Positions 14,001 through 29,600 of a stretch of DNA of 64,000 nt are shown in pieces. The position numbers and the translations under genes are program-made. The stretch is from positions 4,595,127 to 4,659,126 of the forward strand of contig JAQFVV010006293.1 in NCBI GenBank assembly GCA_028023455.1, in the 5' to 3' direction. The DNA comes from Epiperipatus broadwayi. Taxonomy: Eukaryota > Onychophora > Udeonychophora > Euonychophora > Peripatidae. How positions within the stretch are numbered: the stretch's first letter is position 1; every line of letters begins with the position of its first letter. The notes below the pieces were generated by a model. That model ran no database searches and was not told the origin of the DNA. It was given only the letters and a program-made list of their open reading frames with translations.

Positions 14001-14136
14001 TACTCAACTTTTTTATCTATGTGTGTGTATTCAGAAAAACTATTTTACTTTATTATGATTCATTATTTACTCAACTTTTATTAACTTGCGTATATTCAAA
14101 AACAACTTACTTTACTATGATTCATCATTACACTAA
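14001..14136. repeat. Tandem duplication, two 68-bp units
   Basis: The units at 14001-14068 and 14069-14136 share TACTCAACTTTT, a GTATTCA-type core and a closing TTACTTTA-type word with TATGATTCATCATT. They lie inside the internal region next to the shortened LTR. Confidence 0.7.
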
Positions 14137-14147
14137 TATCTATATAT

Positions 14148-14902
14148 ATATTTAATTTTAAAGACATTTTATTTTAATTATGTTTCTAAATACATAATAG
14201 AAATGCACTGTTATCTCAACTGAACAAGACTGTCACTGGAAACTAGACTGAATAAAACTGAAAAATGATAAAATCTGGCTATTTATATCTGCAAAGTGTT
14301 TTTGTTTTAATATCCTCCGGCAAATGTGCAATAGGTGTTGTCAAAATTCCTTTAGCAATTAATCCTATAACAACGTGTTTTTGCAGATTGTTTAATTAGT
14401 AGTAGCTTTCATAAACATGTTGTTTTTATATTTTTAATTAGTAGCTCACCATTGTGTTTTTAAATACATTTCAATATTTGTTTTCATGTGTTTTTCTCAA
14501 TATGATTTTAACACGCACATATACACACATTTATTATATATTTTATTACCAAACTTACATTTACGCACATATATATTTTATTCTACAATCGTGAATGAAA
14601 AGAGATTTATATCTTAACTTTTAATTTATAATAGAAACCCTTTAACTTCCTTTAAGAACTCTTAGTTGTTGTTTTTTTTTTATAGGAAAACTCCCCTTCC
14701 CCTCTTTTACTTAATTAATTGTAACTTTTATTTCAAAAACTACTTAGACTTTTAACTTTATGTTTACGAAAACAAACTACATTTCGTTTAATAAAGAAAC
14801 TTGAGATTTTTGTAATTTATTTATTGATTTGTTGATTCCTTACTTTAATAATTTTTTTAGATAAAATTATTTTATATATGTGCCAATTTGGTCTTGGCAC
14901 AA
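14148..14902 (-). repeat. Shortened 5' LTR of the antisense element (copy A')
   Basis: It matches copy A from CCAATTTGG(C/T)CTTGGCACA at its outer end inward to about 14192. It then jumps to the block TTTAATTTTAAAGACATTTT, which in copy A sits at about 11647. About 640 bp present in copy A is therefore missing. The two LTRs differ at scattered positions, so the insertion is not recent. Confidence 0.75.
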
Positions 14903-17760
14903 TATATATATACATAATACATTCTAACCTTGCTGTTTGCATTCTCACTTCCGGGCAATATATTATTAAATAAAAAATGGGTTAGCTCAGTTAATGATTA
15001 CCTTTGGTTAAATGCAAATAATTAATAAATAAAATATTCTGCATTAATATTAAATGTTCCACTAGCTCAAATTCAAAAATAAGAATAAGGTTCAGTTTAT
15101 AAAATAAATCAATAAAATTTAATTATTTTATGAGACTTGGAAGTGAAAATACAGATGACAAGAAAGATTACATTGAGCCAATATCCCACAGGATACTATC
15201 TCAATGGCATAAGAACACTATCCCCCCTATTACTATCTTAAATAATAAACTTATAGTATTCTTACGACTTTAATAAATCCTACTCATTAAGATTAATGCT
15301 AATAATTAAATCTTAATTTTTTATCTACTATAATTTAGCTCAATAAAATCTCAGGTTCATAAAATTATTCTAAGTTAATTAAAAATCACTGTAGCAAAAT
15401 ATGATAAGGGATTTTTATGTCATACTCTACTACACTTAAACTAATAATAACAAATAATAATAATATTTTTCATTGTATGAACTAATTCTGTATATTTTTT
15501 TTTCACTATAATTTTTATTACTATAATAAAATAATAAAATAATATAATATAATCTTTTATCTTTGTATAATAATGTAATAAATATGTGGTAGTATTAGAT
15601 AATCTAAAAAATATATGTGTGGCAACTAATAGCATATAATTTGATGTACAATTATGATAATTAATTTATGACCATAAGATAATATAAAATGTGATTACTT
15701 AAATAAATAAATACCAAGAAAATATTCAAATTTTTAAAAATATTCTTTATTTATCACTGTGCAAAAAAATATTATGTTTGATTTAGTGACTCTGTGTATC
15801 TCATGCAGTGTAATGAAAAATGAAACAGTCAGAACACAAATTTTGAAAAACAAATTTTAACAAAGTTTATTATAACACTAAAATAAAATAATTTATTTAC
15901 AATATTTACACTGGATATCTTAAATTTGCATCGTTATACAATTTTTTTATTTGAACCTAATTAAATCTTCATTATGACTTAAAGTAGTAATAATAAAAAC
16001 AATACAATTTTATTTATCTCTTGAGATCAATCTTACGATAAAATGACATTTATTTAATACCTATTTAAAACATATCATATCTTTAACTATTATTTAACTA
16101 TGCTTCTTTTTATTAAACATCTATTGAAACATAGTACAGAAAAACAAAATAATAACAATCGTGAGCATGGATATTTTTCACTAGACAATTTTGTTTTTGC
16201 AATATTAAAAGATATCAATTAAAAATATCTAATGATAATTTATTACTAAATTGTGTGGATATTGTTGTTCACTACACAATGACTATTAAATATAATATAT
16301 CCTATTTAATATTACTCTAATACTATATAATCATAATCATTGATATATTCCCTATTATTTAATAAATATAAAATTGTATCTATCCTTATTGTTTATATCA
16401 TTTTACTTTATAACATTGTATTTTAAAAATATGCAGTACTCATTTAAAATTGAAATAAAATATTTAAAAGTTATTTAATATTTCAAAAGCAACTTTGCTT
16501 TACATATTTACTCCTGAAGTTTATTTTATTTCCAAAATAAAATCTAACAACATATTTTATGATTCTTTTTCCTTTTGAAGCCATTAGATTTTCAATTCCA
16601 ATTTATACCAGTTATATTTCTTCTTACAAGTAAATGAACTTATCTCATTTAGACAATAGCATATCTTAAACTCTAAATTATCTATTATTTCTTTTGAAAT
16701 ATACCATACTGTACGATGTAGTTACTTTGGAAATCTAGATAGCGAATAGATGTATAGGGTCTAGGGAAGAAAAACTAGAGTATAACTCATAGCACATATC
16801 AAAGAAAATACCATGGTACAGTGTATCTATAAGAAATAGAGGCATGACCTATTCTGTCTAATGTCCTCCAATAATATCAATGATGTCAAAGCTATTCATT
16901 TAGCTTTATTGAAACATCAATACTTAATGAAAATAGACACTGTCCACAAATAAATATACAATTACATGGATTTGTTAACTGTATTGCATATCCACTAAGA
17001 TTATAAAATACTATTCATATTTCCTAATTACATCCTACCTTAATATCATCTTCTGGGTTCATGTTCATAATATTACAACCAAGCCATTATCTTATCATTA
17101 TTTCCTAAAGATTTATCACATCTTATATCGACAAATAATGAACTTGCATATTGAAAATAATAAACAAAATTCATTTATAATTAGAATGATCTCACTGATC
17201 CACAAAAAAAGTCTGCTTTACTTTCTTATTTTATATTCTAAACACATATAAACTAGTCTGATAAATACTTTGAACATCCAATAATATGAAAGTTTTTTAA
17301 AAGAATCACATAATATTTATCATGTTGTGTTATATTACTAGTATAAAATTATAGTATGCATATTCTGAAAATAAATAATAATCTCATAATTTAAAAGAGT
17401 TGTACAAAATGTGTTTGCATTTAATTAAACATTTATACTTCCATACATTATAATTCATAGGCAATCTGCAAAAAAAAAAAGAAAAAAAATATACATCATA
17501 AAATATATCAATATTCATTAACTATTACCAAGTGATATTGACTTGTCATCACTTTTGCAGTCTTCTTTTTTCATCAATTAGATACAACATTGCATACATG
17601 AAAACACAATCCATACTTTTACTTAAATGTTCTTATTTAAATTATTAAATTATTCTACTATAAGATTCTAATATTATCAATAAATTAATATTCATGTTCC
17701 TACTCTTATAAACCCCAAAAAATTACATTTTAAAAGTAAATGAGTCAAAACTATATTTAC
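14903..17760. other. AT-rich stretch with no recognised feature
   Basis: No gene or element is supported. The words TTATGAGAC, AAAGATTACA and CAATGGCATAAGAA at 15129-15212 recur in the same order at about 60059-60143, which hints at a faint dispersed repeat. Confidence 0.3.
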
Positions 17761-18012
17761 TTAGTCTTCAGCTGAGATGAAATTTTCTTTATAAAGTTCA
17801 AAATGTTTTTTATTTTCTTGAAAGTTTTTTTTTTGAAAAAAAAAAGTTCTCTTCAAGAGTAATTCTACAATTCCCCCATTGCTATGATGATGAACAAGAC
17901 AAAATGTTTCCTGTGGTGAGTGGGGTACTCCTTCTGGTATGAAAACCTCAGATATAAAAAAAACGAATAATAAAAAATAATAATAAGATGTCTGGAAAAT
18001 CTTGAAAAATTA
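17761..18012 (-). other. 83-codon open frame without start codon, possible terminal exon or element relic
   Basis: On the minus strand a frame is open from after a TAA near 18013 to a TAA at 17761-17763. It contains no methionine. Inner segments look protein-like: SEVFIPEGVPHSPQETF, then LVHHHSNGGIVELLLKR, a lysine-rich part, and HFELYKENFISAED before the stop. Possible acceptors on the minus strand are TTTTCCAG at about 17998 and TATCTGAG at about 17949. I recognise no family. It passes through homopolymer runs of ten T and ten A without losing frame, which is unusual for chance, but in this AT-rich background chance is not excluded. It could be the last exon of a minus-strand gene or the tail of a transposase. 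Confidence 0.25.
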
Positions 18013-18019
18013 AATAAAA

Positions 18020-20070
18020 CAATCATTGATCTGTCCTGGAAAAGTTATAGAATAATAGTTTATGACTTCTATAGTCCAGAATGATGATTATTAAAAAAAT
18101 AATAAAATCATAATATTTAAAAATAATTCAGTGAAGTTACTATTCTGGAATATTTCGTATCAGCATAATGATGCATTATATCTGGTATACTTTTAACTAT
18201 GGGCAATCTGGATAAACTTTTTGTGCAATATATTAAAATATTTCCATATCCATATGTTCACTAATTGCTGGTTTATAATACATCTTAATAGGTTTACTCC
18301 TTAGGATAATTTTACTGTTAATTATCCATTTATAGTGGTTTTATTATTATTTTAAAAGTATCAGTTTTTAAATAATTTTTAGCAAAAAAGAAATTGCGTA
18401 TAACCCTCTATCATTCAGGTTTTATGCATACACTTTTCTAAATATTTCCTCAGTCTTTACTTAAAATAATTTCTTGCAAATATTTTAAATGTTTCCTTCA
18501 AAAAGGATATAACATTTATTTCTTTAGCATTGTTTTCCATAAAATTATATAATACACTTGTCATTTTTACATATTAATCTTGGACAAGGCTATATTGCTG
18601 TTATATAAAACAATGCGTACTTTACTTTCAGTCAGCAAATAGCTTTCCTATTAAGCTTCCTGTACAATGTCCATAAAATAATTTATTCACTGGAATAGTC
18701 CTCTTGGTGAATATTATTAGTATTATATTCACAATTATTATATTTCTCATTAAAATTTCCATTATATACATTTGAATTATCGGCATTTTTATATTTTTAT
18801 TGCGAAGTAGATTAAGTTTCCGATGAATACTCCTGGTAAAAAGACTTTAAAATTAGCAATGCATATTATAATGAAGTTATTAAATATATTTATTATGATG
18901 CTCTCTTTGCAAATACTATAAATAAATATCCTATTAGCTTTGCAAATAAATTGTATGAGAGCACTAAAAATTGACTAAATAATAAAAATTTAAAATTACT
19001 ATCACCTCGATAGCTACTGATATGATCTCTGACACCCTTAACACATTTTTAATCACCACTGATACTCCCCATGCAATCAGTATTTATATCCTAAAAAATA
19101 CGTCATTCTATTGGTTGATTCTTACTTTTCATTTGATACCAAATTTGCATAATATTACAAACTTACACAATTAAATTTCAAAATAAAAAATATGATGTAT
19201 TATAACTTTAAAAATATTATTTAAAATATTACTTTTAAATCAATTATTACTTTACTAAATTAATTAAATATTTAAAAAAACTTATAAAAATAATATTTAA
19301 TAATTTATCCCACCTTTAATATTTAATTTATCTATTTTATTTTAAAACAAAATATTTAATTTTTATTAACTAGCTGTCTTCGTTTTATAACACTATTTTG
19401 AAACATTTTATAGTATAGTTAACTTAATATTTGCTTTTATGATAGGTAATAATTATATCCAATTCTATAATGCAATTTTAAAATATTTTGAACTTTACTA
19501 ATCTAAACACTAGCAAGCATGTGTGTATAACCATATTATTATACAAGTCACATGCCTAATATAACCTAGACAGATTATCCGATTTTCTGTCTGGGAATAA
19601 TAATAAATTGCTACACTTGTTGTATTAAATAAAATAATACACTAATACAAAATTTGAAAGAATAATTTGGAAATATAGAATTAAATAGAACTTTCACTAC
19701 CATAAAACTTACTTTTAAAATATATGATATTAATTATAATTATTAAATATAATTTATAATTTTAAATATAACATTTATTTAACTATAAGTTTAAACTATT
19801 AAAATTGAACTTTTAAACATACTTTTAAATATTTATAGCTGCGTTATTTATTATGGCTAGCTTTTGCAACCATATGTAATAATATTTTTAGCTTTACTTA
19901 ACTATTCTTACGTGATTTATTATAATTTTATGCATTATGTAATTTCATTTAGCTTCAAATTGTATCTTTAAGATATTATTAATACAATATAATTAACACA
20001 TCAAGAGAACATATTCTAAATTTAAATTTTTTAATAATTTGCTGTGATGAGCTAATTCTGACCTATAGAA
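18020..20070. other. AT-rich stretch with no recognised feature
   Basis: Nothing can be supported. There are no long frames, no paired repeats and no RNA-like folds seen by eye. Confidence 0.35.
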
Positions 20071-20146
20071 AAGAGTACAATATATATATATAATATTTAA
20101 TGTTTTCAAAGAGTACAATATATATATATAATATTTAATGTTTTCA
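20071..20146. repeat. Tandem duplication, two 38-bp units
   Basis: The units AAGAGTACAATATATATATA...AATGTTTTC at 20071-20108 and 20109-20146 are essentially identical, indicating a young duplication. They lie in the probable 3' region of the antisense Penelope-like relic. Confidence 0.9.
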
Positions 20147-20249
20147 CATTTGTATGATGTAGATAAATTAATATTTTTGGGAATAAATGGTGTATTATTT
20201 TGCATTCCAACCAGATATTTCAACGGACTAGTGACCACCATTACCAAGG

Positions 20250-20700
20250 TTAATTTATGTAAAAAAAATTGTTAGATCTCAAACAATAACATGACTCAAT
20301 GTGAGATGAGAAATGAGATTCAACTTGAAGTAGTTCAGCATTCACAATATGAGGCTTATCAAAATGTTTATTTCCCTCAGTTTTTTCACCTATTAATTTT
20401 AAGTTAATATTAGATAAAATGAGAGGTTTCCACATAGCTGGAATATGTTGTGCTTTATCAGTCCTATTTAAACCAGTACATCTTTTTAATATTTCAATTG
20501 ACTCTCTCATGGTTCCTAAATTATATCTTTTCAAATTAGCAAGTATTTTTGTATTGTCAAAATCAGGTTTGTGACCAGTTTCTAAAAAATAGGAAGTAAA
20601 AACTGATCTGCTAATTTTTTGATTAAAAGCATTTCTATGTTCCTTAATTCTGACATTTATTAAGCTAATAGATTTAACATATATTATCAGACAGTTTGCA
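20250..20700 (-). pseudogene. Penelope-like retroelement, GIY-YIG endonuclease tail
   Basis: Minus-strand frame open from about 20700 down to TAA at 20250-20252, roughly 150 codons. Its N-terminal part carries the conserved second half of a GIY-YIG nuclease: a YVKSIS stretch, then NVRIKEHRNAFNQ, then FLETGHKPDFDNTKIL, then RYNLGTMRESIEILKRC and a proline/tryptophan piece IPAMWKPLI. In Penelope-like elements this domain follows the reverse transcriptase and cuts target DNA. R..EH, GH..D.....IL and the E before IEI are the residues usually kept. The reverse transcriptase that should precede it (above 20700) was not found, so the copy is 5'-truncated, as is normal for these elements. A start at the internal methionine (20534) would drop the nuclease core, so that start is not meaningful. 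The C-terminus after about residue 90 is unfamiliar. Confidence 0.65.
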
Positions 20701-23712
<3,012 letters not shown>

Positions 23713-23889
23713 ATGTGCATTAAAATTTTAAAACTACTTCTCTGCACTTTTATAGGATAATGATGATATTTTAGCCCAACAATCATGCAACCTTTATGAA
23801 ACATAGCATTAGGTCTAAGCACTTGACAAAAATTCCTGATCTGATTCAAAAAACATTTCCCATGACAATCTCTCATTCTTATCATAAAA

Positions 23890-24026
23890 AATGTAAAGCA
23901 TTTAAAACAAGGCACATACAGAATGACGATATTAATTTCATCTACCCCCAAAATAATAATAATAATAATGAAAGCATTTAACAGGGACATACAAAATGAC
24001 TTGACATTAATTTCATCTACCCCTAA
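23890..24026. repeat. Tandem unit that carries the (TAA)n tracts
   Basis: The words AAAGCATTTAA, GGCACATACA and ATTAATTTCATCTACCCC occur in that order at 23893-23950 and again at about 23970-24024. Each is followed by a TAA tract. AAAGCATTTAATAGGCAC also appears after the third tract at about 24723. A short unit was duplicated and each copy seeded or carried its own microsatellite. Confidence 0.75.
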
Positions 24027-24212
<186 letters not shown>

Positions 24213-24600
24213 TCTCTGCTTAAACACAGAGCAAGGTTCTAACATAATCAAGAAAATAATAGCTAAGTAATATGGAGCACCAACAAAGAAAAAACAAAAA
24301 TAAATAAATAATAAAACAGGAAATGAAGCAAAAGAACAGAGCCCATCGCTATCCAGTAATAGCTTCAGTAACATCTGTGCACCTAATAACTATTGAAATG
24401 CAACTGTCTATAATATTCTGAACACTTTATTTGATAATGAACAAATCTGTAACATTCAATTAAGACAATATAATATAAAGATGTTATCTTGATTATTGTA
24501 ATAACAATTGTAACCTGGTTGTAACTGGAAAACTTGTAGCACATAATCTACTATGTAACCATTAATGTATTCTTTTGAGACAATAAAGGCCTTTTGAAAC

Positions 24601-24722
<122 letters not shown>

Positions 24723-24739
24723 GAAAGCATTTAATAGGC

Positions 24740-26800
24740 ACATACATGGATTAATTTTAAATGGATATATATGATAATAAAAAAATTCTTTTCCTTTCTT
24801 TTTTTTTAAAAAAATAAATGTTCTACCTGAATATCAAATATAAAAATATACTTCAATAGTTCTCTGGAGGCGTCCTTCAGGTTTTTGATTTCCATTTTTC
24901 CTTTTTTCTTCTTTGATCTGTTTATGTGTGCACATGGGTTTATTTTGAAAGAGTCCTGGTGATAGAGTTCAATTCCTATGCCACAATGTATAAAGTTTTT
25001 ATGCTGCAGAAAATATTTCCTCATTTTGGTTTCTGTGGATTAAAGCTGAAGAGAACTTGTTTTAATTCTCAAATATATAAGTCCACTTATTGTTGCATTT
25101 TTCAATTCACTCAATATTCATATTTAACACTTCATATGAAATTATAGCATTCAGATTTAATGCTTTATATATGAAATCAAAATTTAGATTTTCTTATTTT
25201 CTGTAGTTTAAATTTCACCATTTGCCGATTTCTGATAAATTAGTAAAGACAATTATGATGTTGATTAATTTCTGGGGATCTGACATATACCTAACTTAAA
25301 CTTTATTGGAGAGTCATTGCTTTATCCATATTATTAAATTTGGCAAAGTTCATTTTTCAAGAGACAGACAAAATAATTAACAATAAATGATTTCTTTCTT
25401 TTTCTTAAAAAAAATGTTTCTTTTTAAAACTTTTCCAGCAAAGTTTCTCTAAGAGAAATTGCAAAAGAGATTGAGATAAAACCAGCTAAAGTTATTGAGA
25501 TAGAGCCATCTGCTATCAGCTACCCTCTTCACAAAGGAGCAGAGCTCTTATAGGGTCTGGCATCTTTCACTCCTCTCCCCAACATGATCTATTGACATTC
25601 TAATGTCTGATCAGTGTTTTCCAATTAATTGCCTATCATTTCCTTTTCTTTCTTGTCATTTTAAACTTCACTCTCTCTCAAAAAAAACACATGCCCAATT
25701 CATAACTGCATTCCAATAGATAATCGCCAATTAATTTTAAACTATAATTCTTGTCATTATAGATATCACTTAAATCACTTTCATAATTGATTCAATAATT
25801 CTACACTTGCGAAAATCACACCAAAGAACAAAATAAATGAGAGCAAGCTCTCTTTTCTCCCTCCTCTTACTTTTTCTTTACTAACAAAAAAAAATGCACA
25901 TCAGCCCAACTTCAAACCCAGAATCTTGACTGAAATTTTGGCTGCTATGAATAAACTATTAAAATGAATGATTTTTTCTTTAGAGTAGTTCTTCATGAGA
26001 GATATGGAATAATTATTATTTAATTGTGAACTTTATGATTAAAATCTATAACTAGATCAAATACACACATACATGTTTCACATATACAATTTTTTAATTA
26101 AACTGATTGATTAATATTTTAATCCTTAAATCATTTTTTTTCTATTTCTTTTTTACAATTTAATTTCATGAATTAGTTAGGAGTGTAAAACTCTGACTAT
26201 CTATTCCCCCTCTCTAAAGTAGTTTTTAAATCGCACATCCCTCTCTCTTCTTTTTCACTTCAACTATTAAATGATGTATAAATATTGTCTATCTAATAAA
26301 TCATCAGTAATATTAAATTGTCCCCATAAATCAATATTGAATCAAACAATCTTTTACCTAGAAATCATTTAATGACAAATGTTTAGATTGCCTACCAAAT
26401 AAACTGTATGCAATCCCTCTGAATATGGGTTCAAACCTAGCCTTGGCTAAAAAGTTTGCTATTGAAGAAAAAAATATGCAAACTATGAGGAAAATTTTAT
26501 TAAACATTATTTTACATAGTTAATTAAAAAAATAGAGCCTTGGGCAAACCCAAGGGCTACAATATATATATATAGATATAATTTTTTTGCGTACATATGC
26601 ACATATGCTTTATGAAGTGGACTTTTTTCTCATTATTTTATTTAATTGCTTTCTCAGTGCAAGCACTTTTATGATGCTTACCACCAAAAGTGTATTCAGT
26701 TAAATAAAGTAAAGGAAAAAAAAGAAAAAAACTTGCTTTGTAGAGCATGTGCTCATATGTCCACAAAAGAATCACATATACAATAAAGGGAAAATTAAAG
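24740..26800. other. AT-rich stretch with only weak candidates
   Basis: It includes a possible terminal exon at 25439-25553: acceptor TTTAAAACTTTTCCAG, one base, then a frame with REIAKEIEIKPAKVIEIEPS ending at TAG 25551-25553. At about 26430-26455 GGGTTCAAACCTAGCC looks like a Pol III B box, but I could not find a good A box upstream. Neither is firm. Confidence 0.25.
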
Positions 26801-26814
26801 GAAAAATTAATATA

Positions 26815-27870
26815 TGTATGTAAATAAATAAAAGCAGTTCAAATCTAAACAACACCAAACAATAACAAGAATCTCAATTTGTTTGTTTTTAAGACATTTT
26901 ATATTGTGATAAAGGTGAATATCTATCTATCTTTATCTATGATATTTATGAAGATACTAAAGATTGACACTTAAATGAAATTTATAATTGAAAGAAGTTT
27001 AAATAAATTTCATTAACAGGCAAATATAACTTGTTTTAAAAGCAGACTAACAAATAGTCAAATTTAACTTTCAAACTGCACTGAAAATATAAATTCCTTA
27101 CATAATAAAGATAATAATACTCAAGGCTAGATTGGCTTATAGATATAAATACAAGAAAGTAGTCCACACTTAAACAACATTAAACAATATCAAAAATCTC
27201 ATTCTGTTTGTTGTGGAAGGCAACTTTTTATATTGTAATAAAGATGAATACTTATCTTTATCTATAATGTAAGATGTTTATATAGACAGTAAAGATTAGT
27301 TCTTGATTGAAAGAAAGAGATTTATATAAACATCTTTGAATTATAAATTTCAATTTCTTTCTGTCAAATGTCAAACATTAGAGTGAATATAAATATCTTA
27401 GACTGTGAATAAAGATGGGTATCCACCATTATCACAATATAACAAGTCTTGACAACAAACAAATTGAGATTCTTGGTATTTTTGTACTGTATAGTATGGA
27501 TTGCTTTCATGAATTTACACTTGTAAATCAATCTAATGTGCAGCATTATTAGCTTTATTCTGTATATAATATATAATTCACTGAAGTTTGAAAATTAAAA
27601 TTGACTATTTAAATAGATTATATCTGTCTGTTTAATGAGATTTATTTAAACTTTTTTTGAATTATAAATTTCATTTTTTTTCAGTCAATTTAAGAATTTT
27701 TAGTTTCCATAAATGTGGGCATCCATATTTATTATAATTTAAAAGATTGCCATGACAATCAACAGATTAAAATTCTTTATAATTTGGTATTGTTTAGTTC
27801 ATGGACTGCTTTCATATATTTACATTTATAAACCAATCCATCCAGTCCATTTATGAACATTATTAGATTC
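26815..27870. repeat. Four-unit imperfect palindrome (two forward, two reversed units)
   Basis: Forward units start near 26830 and 27130 with ACAACA(C/T)(C/T)AAACAAT..CAA(G)AATCTCA(A/T)T(T/C)TGTTTG, then a TTTATATTGT(G/A)ATAAAG.TGAATA block. Reversed units near 27380-27600 and 27660-27870 carry the complements, for example ACAAACAAATTGAGATTCTTGG and ATCACAATATAA. The centre is near 27340. Units are diverged, so this is an old foldback element or satellite remnant. Confidence 0.65.
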
Positions 27871-27930
27871 ATTATATATATATATATGAAAAACAATTAG
27901 ATTCATTATATATATATATATGAAAAACAA
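27862..27930. repeat. Tandem duplication, two 34-bp units with (TA)n
   Basis: ATTAGATTCATTATATATAT followed by ATGAAAAACA occurs twice, at 27862 and 27896. Confidence 0.9.
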
Positions 27931-28039
27931 AAAACAAGTTTTAATCATGTTTAACTTGCTGTTGCTTGTATTTATGATCAATAGATGGCATTTTACCAAA
28001 AACACCAACCGAGTGTACGTTTGTTTACATAAACGATCA

Positions 28040-28190
28040 AAGATTCAGAATTAACTATCTCTTTCACTTTTGCCCACCCTCAGATCAGCTGATTTCAAGC
28101 TATTTGCTATCATCAGTGAAGGACAGAGCCAAGAAACTAGATCTAAACACTGACTCCAAGTGTTTATGCACAAAGTTTATATATATAAAC
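28040..28190. repeat. Fragment related to the palindromic element family
   Basis: It contains CATCAGTGAAGGACAGAG, CTAGATCTAAACACTGACTCC and TTTATGCACAAAG, words of the kind found in the loops of the elements at 40.7, 45.8 and 57.8 kb. On the minus strand at 28091-28116 it carries a CTGATGA...GAAA box with a TAGC/GCTT-type stem. No matching second arm is visible. Confidence 0.4.
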
Positions 28191-28379
28191 CAGGTCCACC
28201 AATAGAGAAGCTTACTCTTGCTAGGTTTAAATGAGTTTAAATTTTTTTCATAATAATTTTTAAAAGAAATATGCAAGAACAGACCAGCCCTTTAATCAGA
28301 GATGAGAATAGAGCATAGCTAGTAATAATACCCATGATCATATCAAGCAATATCAAACATAACACAATCACATTTCCAG

Positions 28380-29600
28380 ATCATGACCCACCTCAACTTC
28401 TGGATTCAAACCCCTGCCTCCAAAGCATTTTATTTGTTTTGAGGATCAACTTCAGGTGCTAGCTAACTATAGGTTATATAGTCAGCATGCTTCAGATGAC
28501 AGGCACAAAATTCAGCACTTGACATATCCCATGACTAGCTCATACTCTGTCTCAGGGTCAAGTACATTTATTTTACACATAAAATAACTACACTAATTTA
28601 CTGGTGACACAGTGATGAGAGGGAGAGAGAGAAAAAAATAGACAAAAGAACAAAGCAAACAATATTTATTTATGCACGCATACATTTGACACACTATAAC
28701 TATAATAAATTTGACATAAGAAAAATATAAATCACTTTAGGCTATAGATATAATAGTCCAATAATTAAAGTTCATTTAAAACAATGAGTCTAGACTGTGA
28801 TCAGAATATATTTAAAAGTATATTTCCTGGGTTTTAATTTGTTTTATTTGATTCCAACTGGTTGGCTTTTTGGTTCTCCATCAATGGGTTTCAGAGCTTG
28901 TCTTCCATTTTTTTGGATCAACAATGGGAGAGATTAGTGGCAACATTTATTCACTATTTAGGCATTTGTTTCAGACATTGGTTCAGGCAAGCACAGTTGA
29001 TTTGACAGAGGATTGGAACTTTAGCAATGCATGTTGCTGTTTTGGTGGCATCTGCACAAAAGTGGTCTGCAATAGTAATAACTGGTTTGTTTCTACACAT
29101 AAAGTTCCCCAAATTCTGACTCTGAATTTTGAATTCCATCCATACTGATAGCAATATGACTGTAATAAGAAGAACATGACTGAATAACAATAGTGATTTT
29201 ATATACTTTTTTCCTTCTATTGTTTTAATTTCTCATCATTATTTTAAATTTTGATTTTAACTTGAAATCTGTCTTTTAATTAATTTTACATTTCTTGTTA
29301 TCTTAATCCTTGTTCAGATTCATGTAAATGATCTTGATAAGATAGGGTATGTGGTTTTTTAATTAATGACAATTTAATCAGTAATCTTATAAACTAATTG
29401 CACTCCAAAGCTTTTACAAACAAATTTTATTTTAATTTTCCATATTTACTCTTTTAACTTATCAATAAAAAATTTTTTTCCTTAACCACCCCATATTTTA
29501 ACAAATAGTTTTATTATATTTTAAAAGCAAAATGATGTGATACTTTTATTTTTACATGTTTGCATTTTAAAATCTATTTTAGAAACATACTATATTTTTT
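28380..29600 (-). repeat. Antisense solo LTR-like copy (copy B) of the 11.3-kb LTR family
   Basis: On the plus strand GATTCAAACCCCTGCCT, TTTATTTGTTTTGAGG, GCTAGCTAACTATAG and CCCATGACTAGCTCA line up in order with 11460-11600 of copy A. GTTGATTTGACAGAGGATT at about 28996 matches GTTGAATGTTTGACGGAGGATT near 12182. On the minus strand GTATATAAAATC and ATTCAGTCATG (about 29180-29206) give the same TATA/initiator pair. Divergence is high and ends cannot be set exactly. Short frames at 28870-29190 are LTR noise. Confidence 0.6.

Larger units (their letters stand above)
11275..14902 (-). mobile_element. Short antisense LTR retrotransposon (non-autonomous or gutted)
   Basis: Long direct repeats flank about 1.1 kb. 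In sense (minus) orientation the order is a shortened 5' LTR (14902 to about 14148), an internal region (14147-13022) and a full 3' LTR (13021-11275). The 3' LTR starts TGTGCCA and ends TGGTACA on the minus strand, so it has TG...CA ends. A purine tract GGAAAGGGGTG lies directly upstream of it on the sense strand (plus 13025-13035), as expected of a polypurine tract. The element is embedded in ATATAT-type sequence on both outer sides, compatible with a target duplication that cannot be delimited. The internal region holds only short sense frames of about 60 codons (13576-13761, 13386-13571) that I do not recognise, so the superfamily is unknown. A primer-binding site is not visible because the 5' LTR has lost its 3' part. 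Confidence 0.7.

Noticed and set aside
14970-15030. tRNA-like GGGTTAGCTCAGTTAATGAT
   Set aside because: Resembles an A box, but there is no B box, T-arm or acceptor stem downstream.
26430-26460. B-box-like GGGTTCAAACCTAGCC
   Set aside because: No credible A box at tRNA or SINE spacing and no target duplication found.
28870-29190. Overlapping frames on both strands
   Set aside because: They lie in an LTR copy that aligns with 12.0-12.4 kb, where the frames are not conserved.
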